From JAXLQL01 sp046331625 (GTDB lineage Bacteria; Acidobacteriota; Terriglobia; Bryobacterales; Bryobacteraceae), in assembly GCA_046331625.1 (NCBI GenBank), contig JAXLQL010000008.1:1-64000 (forward strand): DNA of 64,000 bases, given 5' to 3'. The position numbers and the translations under genes were made by a program. Positions 35,646 to 45,896 of the stretch are shown here, in pieces (within the stretch, counting starts at the first letter, position 1; the number at the start of each line of letters is the position of its first letter). Below the pieces are notes generated by a model. That model saw only the letters and a list, made by a program, of their open reading frames with translations, had not been told where the DNA came from and made no database searches.

Positions 35646-36650
35646 CTACTCGCCGCGTGGCGTATGCATCCAGCGCAGGAAGAGATCGTGCGTGGCGGTG
35701 TCAGTCAAGCCATCGACATGAAAGTGGTAACGCTCCCCCGTGTGAAGCAGGACGCCGTTCTTGTCGGCTCTTTTGATCTCGTCACGCGCTACGGTCAGGT
35801 GCCACTCGGGGTGCCCTGGAGACTCGAAGATGAGTTGGCCATCCTGAAGTGTCAATTCCCCGGGATGATCCCTACCCCTTTTGTCATGACGGGCGCGAAA
35901 GTGAACCTGCTCTGGCTGGGGATTTGGCTCAGTCTCGAGAGGTGAATTGGGCGCGGGGCGGTCTGGCGCAGTGGGCGCGCCACTGCCTACAGCCGGATCG
36001 AGGCGCTCTTCAAAATGCGGTTGCGCTTGAACCGAACGTGGGTTGTCGTGGGAAACGGTTTCGCGCCTGGTTCGGTCACCGGTTGGCACCGCTGCCTGTT
36101 CCGGCGTTGTGCCGGTCTCTACACGAGGTGAGCCGGGCTTGTCACCGGACTTGAGATTTGCCAGCCAGAACCAGGCAAGGAATAGCCCGAGGCTCCACCA
36201 TATCCAGGCTACGCGGCCCGGGGATTTTTTCGTGGGCGCGATTCGGTGCGTTGCTGAGCTGCACCGGCTGGGAATGCCGCCGGCATGCGCCTGTTGTTTC
36301 TGCACCGGCAGGGTGCTTGCAGCCGCGTTGTCGGGAAAGGTAGGTGGACGTCTGCTGCTTCTGGCGAGCGCACCTTCCAAGTAGGCGCCGGCGTCGAGGT
36401 CGTGAAACGGCGGCAACCAGCCGTTCTCCCCCGCCCGGCGGGAGATTCTTGCTGCTTCTTCACGGCGCAGCCCCTCTTCTCGCTTCTGGGCCTGCTCCTC
36501 GTCGTGACGGATCCACGCCTCGTTTTGCCGGCGCTGCACCTCTTCGTTGTACCGGCGGGTTTCTTCGCGCTCCTGCTCCCGGCGCTGCTCTTCCTGATAG
36601 CGCCGCCGGCGCTCCTCCTCTTCGTATTGCTCGCGCCAATAGTCGTCCAT
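35646..36650 (-). CDS. Single-pass membrane protein with N-terminal coiled coil
   Basis: The protein has 334 residues. The first 75 are extremely rich in Glu, Arg and Gln (WREQYEEEERRRRYQEEQRR), predicting a long charged coiled coil. One membrane helix lies near 147-165 (VAWIWWSLGLFLAWFWLANL). A Pro-rich linker follows, then a C-terminal small beta domain (LTLQDGQLIFESPGHPEWHL and THDLFLRWMHTPRGE) that resembles a PH-like fold. I do not recognise the family. The gene stands alone between the IS element and a secreted TIGR03437-type protein. Confidence 0.6.
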   Translation of the reverse strand: MDDYWREQYEEEERRRRYQEEQRREQEREETRRYNEEVQRRQNEAWIRHDEEQAQKREEGLRREEAARISRRAGENGWLPPFHDLDAGAYLEGALARSSRRPPTFPDNAAASTLPVQKQQAHAGGIPSRCSSATHRIAPTKKSPGRVAWIWWSLGLFLAWFWLANLKSGDKPGSPRVETGTTPEQAAVPTGDRTRRETVSHDNPRSVQAQPHFEERLDPAVGSGAPTAPDRPAPNSPLETEPNPQPEQVHFRARHDKRGRDHPGELTLQDGQLIFESPGHPEWHLTVARDEIKRADKNGVLLHTGERYHFHVDGLTDTATHDLFLRWMHTPRGE

Positions 36651-36745
36651 AGTGCGCTCTTTCCCTCGCTGCGATCTTATTCTTCAGGGCCGATACAATC
36701 CGGAGTCGCCGGGCTTTCTGCGAGATTTCGTCAAGCGCCGGGTCT

Positions 36746-38251
36746 TCAGTTCGCGGTGTATGTTCCGGAGAACGGCGTATTGATCTTACCGATCGAACTG
36801 ACCAGTTCAATCGTTCCCGAAAAGCGGCCACTCGTGGGCGGGCCCTGCGGGCTCAGAGTGAAGGTCAAAGTGGCTGAGGTGACTTGCGCCGTGGTTCCTT
36901 TGGTGTAGTCAATCATCGGACTCAGACCAGGCATCGGAGTACCTGAACAGGTAACGGTCAGGTCTTTCACCGAGTAACTCGTCCAATAGGCGACCCCCGA
37001 TAGAAGAGAGCTCCCAGCTCCTCCCTGGCAGGAAACGGGATTGCCGCCAATATTGCCCAGGCCGATTTGGACGTGAAAGCCAGTTTGCCTGTCGGACTCC
37101 ACGTCGCTAGTCGCTGTCAGACTTGAGAACGCCGGAAACCCGCTATTGGCCGGAGGCGTCACGGTGAGTCTCCCCTGCACCGGCGAGCCCGCATAATTCG
37201 CTGTCACCACCACATCCTGTGCCGACACCACCGCCGACGTACTGACATCGAAGGTCACCGACGTGGCGCCATCCCCGATCACTACCGTCGGCGGAACGCT
37301 GACCGAACCCGAACTCGACGAAAGCGACACCAGAGCCCCTCCGCCAAGCGGCGCGGGTTGGGAGAGCGTAACCGTTCCCAGAAGTTTGTTCCCCCCAATT
37401 ACCGTGGTGGACGAAAAACTCAAACTACTGAGCGTAGGCCCCGCCGCCGAGCCGCTTCCCACGGCCAGATACAACGTCTGTAGCCCCGGCACACCATTCA
37501 AAGTAAGAGTGACCGCCGCCGAATCCGAACTCGTGATATTCGGCACCACGACGTTGAACTGGTACAGTCCCACCGTATTCGGAGCCAACCCCGCATACTT
37601 GACAACGGCCGGAGCCCCCCCGATATTCAACTGGAACGTCTGCGCCAGCGAATTGCTTTGCTGAGTGGTCTGCCCTGCTGGCACGTTTGGAGTCACAGGT
37701 CCGAACCCGACTCCATAGAGGGTGATCGTATCCCCGGGTTGCGCCCGCTTCGACGGCACGCCCGGGATCGATCCCGGTGGCAGAACGTAGGTTCCACCAT
37801 CGGGGAAGAGCGCCACGGCCTGCTGCCTACCGGCCACCGCGAACGAACTGGGCGCGAGCAGGCCAGGCTGGACGGAATTCACAGACAGAACGTGGGCCGC
37901 GCTGGATCCCTGAGGTGTGGTCACCACCAACTGCTGGGGGCCCTGGTTGATGCCCGTCGGTACCTGCGCGTTGACCTGGGTGGGACTGATATAAGCGATG
38001 AAGGCAGGTTGTCCTCCGATCGTCACCCTTGTCCCATCCAGCGCAGTCGGCGCGGTCGTTCCATTGAAATCGCTCCCCGCCCACGGCCTGGTGCTGTTCG
38101 CCAGGTTGGAACCGAAAATCTCGATCCAGGATCCCGGCGCAACAGAGGAGAAGCCACCGAAGGCGCCGGCGCTCTGCACGCCGTTCTGACGGATCACCGG
38201 CTGTGCGCAACACAGACTCACAACCAAAACAGCTATCAGGATTCGTGTCAT
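36746..38251 (-). CDS. Secreted protein with TIGR03437-type Ig-like domains
   Basis: The protein has 501 residues from ATG 38251 (MTRILIAVLVVSLCCAQPVI, a signal peptide), with GAGGAG about 12 bases upstream. Residues 25-270 are the Solibacter-type repeated domain (NGVQSAGAFGGFSSVAPGSW, EIFGSNLA, ITLYGVGFGPVTPNVPAGQ, GLYQFNVVVP). An Ig-like stretch (TTVIGGNKLLGTVTLSQPAP) and a C-terminal beta domain follow. Such proteins are abundant on the surface of this bacterial group; the ligand is unknown. The stretch between it and the next gene (38252-38637) shows no gene. Confidence 0.8.
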   Translation of the reverse strand: MTRILIAVLVVSLCCAQPVIRQNGVQSAGAFGGFSSVAPGSWIEIFGSNLANSTRPWAGSDFNGTTAPTALDGTRVTIGGQPAFIAYISPTQVNAQVPTGINQGPQQLVVTTPQGSSAAHVLSVNSVQPGLLAPSSFAVAGRQQAVALFPDGGTYVLPPGSIPGVPSKRAQPGDTITLYGVGFGPVTPNVPAGQTTQQSNSLAQTFQLNIGGAPAVVKYAGLAPNTVGLYQFNVVVPNITSSDSAAVTLTLNGVPGLQTLYLAVGSGSAAGPTLSSLSFSSTTVIGGNKLLGTVTLSQPAPLGGGALVSLSSSSGSVSVPPTVVIGDGATSVTFDVSTSAVVSAQDVVVTANYAGSPVQGRLTVTPPANSGFPAFSSLTATSDVESDRQTGFHVQIGLGNIGGNPVSCQGGAGSSLLSGVAYWTSYSVKDLTVTCSGTPMPGLSPMIDYTKGTTAQVTSATLTFTLSPQGPPTSGRFSGTIELVSSIGKINTPFSGTYTAN

Positions 38252-38637
38252 GTCAAGTGGATACTCCTCTAGGCCGGGATTTCCATTTTTGGGCCTCCAG
38301 GCCAATCTAGTCTACCTCGAGTCTTACCGGAAAGCAGCGAGCAGAGCAGAAGTCGCGATCACGCGAGCGGAAGTCTGGCTCCTATTGCTTGCCACCTGTG
38401 GGCTCTCGCCCCAGAGTTCGGGGCCGTCGGATAGAGTTGGCAACAGCCATGTTCGGGTTTACTGCCAACTGCCCGATCTACCGGAATGCACAGCGCCGAA
38501 TTCCAGTCAGTTCGGGAAACTCGACGTTATTTTGTCGCCATCCAACTCACTGATTCCAAAGCGAACTCAGACCCACTCAGACCTATACGCGGCTCATTTC
38601 CTTGGACCCCCATGAGATCCTAGAAATAGGAGGAGCC
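38252..38637. other. Divergent intergenic stretch
   Basis: It lies between a minus-strand and a plus-strand gene and must hold both promoters, but no pair of -35/-10 boxes stands out. No RNA gene or protein-like frame is seen. The last bases contain the GGAGGA ribosome site of the next gene. Confidence 0.4.
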
Positions 38638-39285
38638 ATGCCGATTTCCCAGCGCAAACTCGAAGCCAACCGCCGCAACGCCGCCCGTTCCACCGGACCC
38701 CGCACCCCTTCCGGCAAAACCCGCTCCGCCCAAAACTCCCGCAAACACGGGCTCCGCGCCAATCCCGCTAACATCCCCACCCTCGATGGCGACCCCGCCG
38801 AATTCGCCCAATTCCGCCAATCCTTTTTCGACGATCTCCGCCGCACCACCCCCGCCCAAGCCGTCACCCTCCACCTCCTGGTCGCCTCCGCCTGGCAAAT
38901 GCGCCGTGCCCAACAAATCGAAGCCAATCGGCTCAACGAGCTCTACGCCGAGTCGCCGTACCCTGATCCAAACCATGCCTTCGGCCACGCCGCCGCTCAA
39001 CACGCAGCCTCCGGCGAGCTCGACTCCCTCTCCCGCTACGAGACCACCCACCGCCGCGCCTTCTATCGCGCCCTCGACCAACTCCAACAGCTTCGCCAAA
39101 ACGTGAATCTGCCGAACGAAGCCACCGAAGCGCCCACAGCAATCCCCCCACCGCAGCGGTATCATGTAGCCAGACCATTATTTGCACAGAGGGTAATCCA
39201 TGTCCCGATTCTTATCCGCTCTCCTCGTTGCCGCCGCGCTCCTCTCCCAGGACCCCCGCGGCAAAGTCGTCGGCCGCGTATCTGA
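38638..39285 (+). CDS. Hypothetical protein of the EANRRNAxxSTGPRT family
   Basis: The protein has 215 residues from ATG 38638, preceded by AGGAGGAG at good spacing; the frame is open from 38602. The N-terminal signature (KLEANRRNAARSTGPRTPSG, then KTRSAQNSRKHGLRA) is a motif I recognise from many copies in Acidobacteriota genomes, but its function is not established. The middle is helical (TPAQAVTLHLLVASAWQMRR). The last 40 residues are Pro/Arg rich and overlap the next gene's start by 86 bp in another frame. The original C-terminus may therefore have been lost by a frameshift near 39150. Confidence 0.6.
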   Translation: MPISQRKLEANRRNAARSTGPRTPSGKTRSAQNSRKHGLRANPANIPTLDGDPAEFAQFRQSFFDDLRRTTPAQAVTLHLLVASAWQMRRAQQIEANRLNELYAESPYPDPNHAFGHAAAQHAASGELDSLSRYETTHRRAFYRALDQLQQLRQNVNLPNEATEAPTAIPPPQRYHVARPLFAQRVIHVPILIRSPRCRRAPLPGPPRQSRRPRI

Positions 39286-42200
39286 CTCCACTGGCGCCGT
39301 CGTGCCCAATGCCGAAGTCCGCATCACCAACGAAAGCACCGGCGTCGCCGCCGTGGCCAAATCCACCGCTTCCGGCGACTTCGTCCTCCCCTATCTCATC
39401 GCCGGAACTTACACCTTGAGTTGCGAAATGACCGGATTCAAGAAATGGGTCCGCCCGGCCATCCAGGTCCGCATTCAAGATAGCGTCGAGGTCAACGTCG
39501 AGCTCCAGGTCGGCACCACCGCCGAGATCCTCGAGGTCAAAGACACCACGCCCCTGCTCTCCACCACGGAAGCCTCGCTCGGCCAGGTGATTGACGAGCG
39601 CCGCGTGCTCGAGCTCCCGCAATTCGCCGGCAATGCAATGGACCTCGTCCATCTCGCCCCCGGCACCGTCAACGGAACCAACCTCCGCCTCCGCAAGGCC
39701 GGCTTCAATTCCGCCCCCTCCACCTTCTCCACCGATGGCGGTGGTAACAACCAGAACGAATTTTCCATCGACGGCGTCTCGAACACTTACTCCGATGGCA
39801 CCGCGCCGCGCGTCGCCTTCTCGCCCCCGCAAACCGCCATCAGCGAATTCAAGGTGCAGACCTCGGCCTTTGACGCCTCACTCGGACACACCATGGGCAG
39901 CACCGTCAACGTGTCCACCAAGTCCGGAACCAACCAGCTCCACGGCGAAGCGCACGAGTGGTTCCGCCACTCCGCGCTCGATTCGCCCACCATCTTCCAG
40001 AATCGCTCCGGCCAGAAGATCTCCATCTATCAGGACAATCGCTACGGTGCATCGGCCGGTGCGCCCATCATCATTCCCAAGCTCTACAACGGCAAGAACA
40101 AGAGCTTCTGGTTCTTCGCCTATGAGGCCAATAAGTTTGGAAATCCGGACTCCGGCGGCAACGCCACCTCCACCGTGCCCACCGCCAAGATGCACGCGGG
40201 CGATCTCTCCGAGTTCCTCGCCCTCGGCACGGGCTACCAAGTTTACGATCCGCGCAGCACCGTCCTCACCGGCGGCCGCTACGTGCGCACGCCTGTGCCG
40301 AGCAACGTCATCCCCGCATCGCAGCTCGATCGCGTCGGCGTCGCATTCAACAGTCTTTATCCGCTCCCCAATCAGCCCGGCACGCGCGACTTCCGTAACA
40401 ACTTCTATCGCTCCGGCAAGGCCCTCGAGGACTACTGGGTTTGGCTCACCCGCCTCGATCACGCCTTCAGCGAGAACCACCGCATCTTCCTGCGCCTCCA
40501 TCGCGACTTCTGGGAAGAAGACAAGAACCGCGTCTTCAACAACAGCACCAATGGCGTCATTCTCAATCGCAACAACAAGGGCATCGCGTTCGATGACGTC
40601 TACGTCTTCAACCCCACGTTCCTGCTCAACTTCCGCTACGGACTCACGTTCCAAGACTTCCCCGAACGCCGCACTTCGCAAGGCGCCGACCTCGCCGCGC
40701 TCGGCCTCTCGTCCAACCTGATCTCGCAACTCCCAGACAAGCCTCGCGCCACCATTCCCAACGTCAGCGTTGGCCAGTTCACCGCGATCGCGCCTTGGGA
40801 ATCGCAGGATGGATACACCGCCTCAACCACCAATTCCTTCGTCGGCAATTTCACCAAGCTGAAGGGGAACCACAGCCTTCGCTTCGGTCCGGAACTGCGC
40901 GTCTATCGCGAGAGCCGCAACCGCTACGGCGCCGCTCTCTCGCCGCAGTACAACTACAGCGCCAACTTCACCAAGGCGAACGATACCGCCGCCAATCCCA
41001 CCGCCGGAGGCGAGCTCGCGGCCATGCTCTACGGCATCCCCGCCGGGAGCATGAGCCTCGTCGATAGCTACGTCGAGCAGGACAAGTATTGGTCCTTCTA
41101 TATCCATGACGATTGGAAAGTGAACCGCAAGCTCACGCTCAATCTCGGGCTCCGATACGAATACGAGTCGCCCATCACCGAGCGCTTCAATCGCAGCGCC
41201 ATTCACTTCGCCGGATCCACGCCGAACCCGCTCAATGAAGCCGCTCGCGCCAACTACGCGCGCAGCACGAACCCGGTCCCCGAACTTCCGCTCGCTCAGT
41301 TCCAAGCCCTCGGCGGACTCACTTTCGCCAACGTCGCGCCCAACGGCCGGAACTACTGGACCGCCGAGCGCAACAACCTCCAACCGCGCTTCGGCTTCGC
41401 CTATCAGCTCCGTCCCAAGACCATCGTGCGCGGCGGATACGGCATCTTCACCGCGTCCATCGGCGTCAACTACACCAACACCAACCTCACCGGATTCTCG
41501 CTCTCCACGCCGATCCAGGCGAGCCTCGACAACGGGCTCACCTACGTCGCCACCAACGCCAATCCGTTCCCTGGCGGCTTGCTCAAACCGGCCGGAGCCT
41601 CGGCTGGCTTGCTCACCAACATCGGCCAAGCGATCTCGTTCTTCCCCGATCATCGCCGCCATCCTTACGCGCAACGCTGGAGCTTCGGTCTGCAGCAGGA
41701 GCTTCCCGGTAAGTTCATGATCGAGGCTTCGTATGTCGCCAATCGCGCAACTCGCCTCAACATCAATCGCGAACTCAGCTACACGCCCGCGCAATATCTC
41801 AGCACCTCGCCCGTACGCGACCAGGCCAAGATCGACTTCCTCGGCGCCAGCTTCCCCAACCCCTTCGCCGGACTCAATCCCATCTACGGCTCCGTCATCT
41901 CGCGCGCCAGCATCCTGCGCAACTATCCGCAATTTTCGAGCGTGCAGATCAACGGCGACCCGGCCGGATACTCGTGGTACCACTCGCTGCAGACGCGCAT
42001 CGAGCGCCGCCTCGCCAATAGCTTCACCGTGCAGGCGAGCTACACGTGGTCGAAGTCGATGGAAGCCGTCGAGTTCCTCAACACCGCCGACCCCATGCGT
42101 TACGAGAGTCTCTCGGGCCTCGATCGCACACATCGCCTCACCGGCTCCGGCATCTGGGAACTCCCCTTCGGGCGCAATCGTCACTGGGGTTCGAGTTGGA

Positions 42201-42661
42201 AGGGCCCCATCGAGTTCATCGCTGGCGGTTGGCAACTCGGAGGCATCTATCAACATCAGAGCGGAGCGCCGCTCGGCTTCGGCAACCGCATCTTCACCGG
42301 CGACCTGAAGAACATCGTGCTGCCCAACGACAAGCGCAACGTCGACCAGTGGTTCACGCCCGCCGCCCAAGCCGGCTTCGAAACCAATGGCGCGCGCCAA
42401 CTCGCCTCCAACCTCCGCCGCTTCTCGCTCCGCTTCAGCTCCGTCCGCGGACCCAACCAGGACCGTTGGGATTTCTCCCTGATCAAGAGCTTCCGCATCT
42501 CCGAGCGCATCACCACGCAGTTCCGCGCCGAGACGTTCAACGCCCTCAATCACCCCAATCTCTACGATCCCAGCACCGACCCCACGTCCGCCGCCTGGGG
42601 CACAATCACGGGTCAAGACACCCCGCGCTCCTGGCAAATGTCGCTCAAACTCATGTGGTAA
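39200..42661 (+). CDS. TonB-dependent receptor with carboxypeptidase-regulatory N-domain (Oar-like)
   Basis: The protein has 1153 residues. A signal peptide (MSRFLSALLVAAALLSQ) is followed by a carboxypeptidase-regulatory-like domain (GRVSDSTGAVVPNAEVRITN), a plug domain (VIDERRVLELPQFAGNAMDL, FSIDGVSN) and a large outer-membrane barrel ending in SWQMSLKLMW. This is the Oar-like layout, greatly expanded in Acidobacteriota and thought to import large substrates. GAGGG lies just upstream of the ATG. No partner lipoprotein or glycosidase is adjacent, so the substrate cannot be guessed. The hairpin repeats downstream may end its transcript. Confidence 0.9.
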   Translation: MSRFLSALLVAAALLSQDPRGKVVGRVSDSTGAVVPNAEVRITNESTGVAAVAKSTASGDFVLPYLIAGTYTLSCEMTGFKKWVRPAIQVRIQDSVEVNVELQVGTTAEILEVKDTTPLLSTTEASLGQVIDERRVLELPQFAGNAMDLVHLAPGTVNGTNLRLRKAGFNSAPSTFSTDGGGNNQNEFSIDGVSNTYSDGTAPRVAFSPPQTAISEFKVQTSAFDASLGHTMGSTVNVSTKSGTNQLHGEAHEWFRHSALDSPTIFQNRSGQKISIYQDNRYGASAGAPIIIPKLYNGKNKSFWFFAYEANKFGNPDSGGNATSTVPTAKMHAGDLSEFLALGTGYQVYDPRSTVLTGGRYVRTPVPSNVIPASQLDRVGVAFNSLYPLPNQPGTRDFRNNFYRSGKALEDYWVWLTRLDHAFSENHRIFLRLHRDFWEEDKNRVFNNSTNGVILNRNNKGIAFDDVYVFNPTFLLNFRYGLTFQDFPERRTSQGADLAALGLSSNLISQLPDKPRATIPNVSVGQFTAIAPWESQDGYTASTTNSFVGNFTKLKGNHSLRFGPELRVYRESRNRYGAALSPQYNYSANFTKANDTAANPTAGGELAAMLYGIPAGSMSLVDSYVEQDKYWSFYIHDDWKVNRKLTLNLGLRYEYESPITERFNRSAIHFAGSTPNPLNEAARANYARSTNPVPELPLAQFQALGGLTFANVAPNGRNYWTAERNNLQPRFGFAYQLRPKTIVRGGYGIFTASIGVNYTNTNLTGFSLSTPIQASLDNGLTYVATNANPFPGGLLKPAGASAGLLTNIGQAISFFPDHRRHPYAQRWSFGLQQELPGKFMIEASYVANRATRLNINRELSYTPAQYLSTSPVRDQAKIDFLGASFPNPFAGLNPIYGSVISRASILRNYPQFSSVQINGDPAGYSWYHSLQTRIERRLANSFTVQASYTWSKSMEAVEFLNTADPMRYESLSGLDRTHRLTGSGIWELPFGRNRHWGSSWKGPIEFIAGGWQLGGIYQHQSGAPLGFGNRIFTGDLKNIVLPNDKRNVDQWFTPAAQAGFETNGARQLASNLRRFSLRFSSVRGPNQDRWDFSLIKSFRISERITTQFRAETFNALNHPNLYDPSTDPTSAAWGTITGQDTPRSWQMSLKLMW

Positions 42662-42691
42662 CTCAGAGTCCCCTGAACTGAATCAGCTTCA

Positions 42692-42850
42692 GCCCGCATG
42701 TGGGGCAGGCTTTAGCCTGCGCGGGACTTCAGTCCCGCTGTCGACTTTCGCATCAAGTCCCGGCAAAACATGCCGCTTCCGAAATCAGCACGGACCTTGC
42801 CGTGTAGGGCGGGCTTTAGCCAGCGCGGGACTTTAGTCCCGCCCGTTCAG
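42692..42850. repeat. Two copies of palindromic REP-like element
   Basis: Each copy pairs a small hairpin (GCAGGCTTTAGCCTGC) with a second (GCGGGACTTCAGTCCCGC). Copies start at about 42700 and 42802, a period of 102 bp. They follow the stop of the receptor gene and could act as terminator or mRNA-stabilising hairpins. The same units form the array at 45897-46364. Confidence 0.8.
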
Positions 42851-43060
42851 TCGCGCCGCCCCCCCTACAAACGCGGCCCCCAAGCTCCAGTCAATCCCTG
42901 ACCACCGCCCTAAGGTTTCGCCACCCGATTGGGTAGTCACCGGCCACGATCTCGAGTGTGTCCCCGTGGCCTTCACTTGCGGCAAAGCTCCGATCTATGG
43001 TTATCCCATGAACCGGAGTTTCGCCGTCGTTTGCGTTTCTGCCCCCATTGGAGGAGTCCG

Positions 43061-44677
43061 ATGATCCTTGCGCCTGGACGAATCGAAGAACCCGTCGCCG
43101 CTGCCGCCGAGCAGCACGAGCCCGCACCCGCGCAAGCGGAGAGCCCCGTGGGCGACCGCTGCCGCGTCTTGCTCGCCGACGCCAACTCGGCCGATCGCTA
43201 CGTCGCCGCCGAAATGCTCCGCGCCCTCGATTGCGCCGTCGAAACCGCCGACGCGCCCCTCGACGCCGTCGACATGTTCACCACTTCCGGCGGCGATTTC
43301 GACATCGCCATTCTCGACTTCGACGCCGCCGAGTTGATCAGCTTCCGCGCCGCATGGGAAATCCAGCGCCGCTCCTCCACTCGCAAAACCTACGTCGTCG
43401 GCGTCGGCATCCGCGACGTCCGCGATGCCTACGGCAATCATGAAGCGCTCCCGGTTGACGACTTCGTGGTCAAGCCCTTCGATGCCGAGAAGGTCACTGC
43501 GTTGCTCGATCGCTGGGAAGCGCGCCACACCGCCGAGACCTCCGGCGCGTCGCGCATCGAGCCCATCCATCGCTTCCTCAAAGCCGCGCTCGATCGCCGC
43601 GGTCAACGTCCCGCCATTCCCGAGCCCAAGACCCCCAAGCTTCTGGAAGCCGCCGGCGCCGATGACCCGAGCGCGCTCTACGAGATCTGCCGCGCCACCC
43701 AAACCGCGTCTCCCGCCCCCCCCGATACCGAACCCCATGCGCTCGAAGCGCCTACCACGCTCGATGATCTGCGTATCGAGATGCTCCGCGTCCGCGCCGA
43801 CATGCACCGGCTCGCCTCGCTCTTTCAGTCCGATCGCAACGCCGAGTTCACCGCGCCCAGCCGCCTCCGCGCCATGGACCTTCCAGCCGACTCGTCGATC
43901 TATGCCGAGTTCCAAGGCTGGAGCTTCCTCACCTGGGGGCTCGATGCGCGCCTCTCGAATCAGCTCTCGCGCATCACTTCCCTCTACGGCGCCGAAGTCT
44001 CGGAAGTGCCCAAAGACGGATACGGCTCGGCTCGCACTGACGAGAAGAAGCTGCTCGTGGTGCGTCTGGCCGGAGACACAGACGACTTGCTCGAACAGTG
44101 CCGCCAGTTGCGCAAAGGCGGGCTCCTGATGCCGATCCTCTTGATCGCCGAGCGCGTCGACGCCAAGCTCCTCCACAGCGCCGCCGATCTCGAAGCGGAA
44201 CTCGTGCTCGAGCCAGCCACGCTCTCTGAGCTCATCGTGCGCTCGTATCGCCTGGTACACCGCGCCGCAGCCAAGCCCGAAGAGCCGCGCACCAATCGCT
44301 TGCTCGTCGCCGAAGACGACCCGCTCACCGCGCGCTTCCTCACCAACAGTCTGCGCACCGGCGGCTTCGAGGTCACGCACGTGTCCGATGGCAAGGCCGC
44401 GCTCGATGCCATCCAAGAGTCCGGCTTTGACGCCGCCATCCTCGACATCAACATGCCGCATGTCGATGGCTTCGGAGTGCTCTCGGGCATTCGACTCAAT
44501 CCTGCCCGCCAATCGATGGGCGTGCTCATGCTCTCGGCTCGCACCAAGGAGCAGGACAAGCTCCGCGCCTTCGAACTCGGCGCCGATGACTACGTCACCA
44601 AGCCCTTCAACCCGCTCGAACTGGTGGCTCGCGTGCAGCGCCTCACCAAGCGCGGCGCGCGTCTGGTGCTGCGATGA
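43061..44677 (+). CDS. Response regulator with two receiver domains
   Basis: The protein has 538 residues from ATG 43061, with GGAGGAG 5 bases upstream. The first receiver-like domain (residues 25-155: CRVLLADANSADRYVAAEML, FDIAILDFDAAE, DDFVVKPFDAEK) has the phospho-acceptor region and the KP motif. A poorly conserved middle part (residues 170-400) follows. The C-terminal receiver (about 415-535) is classic: LLVAEDDPLTARFLTNSLRT, DAAILDINMPHVDGFGVL (acceptor Asp) and DDYVTKPFNPLELVARVQR. There is no DNA-binding or enzymatic output domain, so it likely works by protein contact. Its stop overlaps the next gene (ATGA), linking it to the membrane HEAT protein and the GT2 synthase. Confidence 0.85.
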   Translation: MILAPGRIEEPVAAAAEQHEPAPAQAESPVGDRCRVLLADANSADRYVAAEMLRALDCAVETADAPLDAVDMFTTSGGDFDIAILDFDAAELISFRAAWEIQRRSSTRKTYVVGVGIRDVRDAYGNHEALPVDDFVVKPFDAEKVTALLDRWEARHTAETSGASRIEPIHRFLKAALDRRGQRPAIPEPKTPKLLEAAGADDPSALYEICRATQTASPAPPDTEPHALEAPTTLDDLRIEMLRVRADMHRLASLFQSDRNAEFTAPSRLRAMDLPADSSIYAEFQGWSFLTWGLDARLSNQLSRITSLYGAEVSEVPKDGYGSARTDEKKLLVVRLAGDTDDLLEQCRQLRKGGLLMPILLIAERVDAKLLHSAADLEAELVLEPATLSELIVRSYRLVHRAAAKPEEPRTNRLLVAEDDPLTARFLTNSLRTGGFEVTHVSDGKAALDAIQESGFDAAILDINMPHVDGFGVLSGIRLNPARQSMGVLMLSARTKEQDKLRAFELGADDYVTKPFNPLELVARVQRLTKRGARLVLR

Positions 44678-45863
44678 ACCTCCACTCGCAACTCCGTGGA
44701 CTGGTGGCTCGCTTCACCACGTCGGCGCCCGCCATGGCCACGGCAAGCTTTGCCGTCTTCGTCGCTCTAGTGGTCGCCGTGGGCCGCTCGTTGCCGTGGT
44801 TCTCCTCCGGGCTCGGACGCTATGCCGCGGCCCTGCTGCTCGTAGAAGCCGTGTTTCTGTTCGGACTCACCGTGGCTCTCGTCTTCGCCAAAGCCGCAGC
44901 CGTGCGGCGCGCCGAGGAGAAGCAGCGCCGCATGGCCGCACTCGAAGATGCGATCTCCGCTCACGCCACCAGCCACAAGCCGAATGAGGACGCGGTCCGC
45001 ATGGCAGCGCGATGGCCCGATGAAGCCGCCGCCGTACTCTGCCATGCGCTTCGGAACTTGCAAGGCACCGCGTGGAAGCGCGCCAAGGCGCTCGTGCTTT
45101 CGAGCGGCTTGTTCGACACCATGGCTCGCCGCGTGCTCGACCCAGATCCCAATCGCGCCATCGAAGCGCTGTCGCTCATCCGCGGACTCGACTCGCCCGA
45201 AGCGCGCGAACTCATCGAGCGCGGTCTCTCCAACACCTCGGCCGCAGCACGTCTCGTCGCGCGAATCGCCATCCTCAACGGCGAGGACGAAGCCGCCTGG
45301 CAGCGCGTGCTCGACGACGTTCCCGGCTTGCCCTTCTGGCAGCGCATGGTGCTGCTCGAACAGGTATCGAGCGAATCTTGGGCCCTGCGCGATTTCCTCG
45401 ATCGCTCACTGCGTTCGGGCGACGACACGCGTATCCTCGCCGCGCTCGAAGTCCTCTATGGGCGCCAGCGCATGTTCCCGGTGGAAGCGCCGCAGTCGGT
45501 GGCGCGCTCGCAGAACGTCGAAGTGCGGATCAAATTCTACAAGGCGTTCCCGTTCCTCGCCAACGGAATCCCCGATTCGCCGCTGCTCTCGAACGGGCTC
45601 ATGGACGCCGACTGGCGCGTCCGCGCCATGGCCGCCAGCGCATGCGCCTACATGCGCGCCACCGGATTCACCGCGCACCTCACTTCGATGAGCATTCGCG
45701 CAACCCATTCGAGGTCAGCCACGCGATGCGCGCCTTGGCCGCGATCGGCGGAGCCGCCGCCAGCCGTCTGGAACGCATGGCTTCGAGTCACGGCTCCATG
45801 CAGAGCCGCATCGCCGCGCAAGTGATCGAGAGACGCTTGCTCGCAAACGAGGGCTTGGCATGA
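44674..45863 (+). CDS. Membrane-anchored HEAT-like repeat protein, frameshift near 45690
   Basis: The ATG overlaps the stop of the response-regulator gene by 4 bp. Two N-terminal membrane helices (ATASFAVFVALVVAVGRSLP, AALLLVEAVFLFGLTVALVF) precede a coiled segment and cytosolic helical repeats (RRVLDPDPNRAIEALSLIRG, GLMDADWRVRAMAASACAYM). After ATGFTAHLTS the original frame turns into low-complexity Arg/Ser/Pro sequence ending at 45825. The -1 frame instead continues the repeat pattern (EHSRNPFEVSHAMRALAAIG, SRIAAQVIERRLLANEGLA) to 45863. This points to a one-base loss around 45690, either a sequence error or a recent mutation. It is probably a scaffold regulating the downstream synthase. 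Confidence 0.75.
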
Positions 45864-45896
45864 CTCGGATATCGTCCCTTTCTAGGGCGGGTCCCG

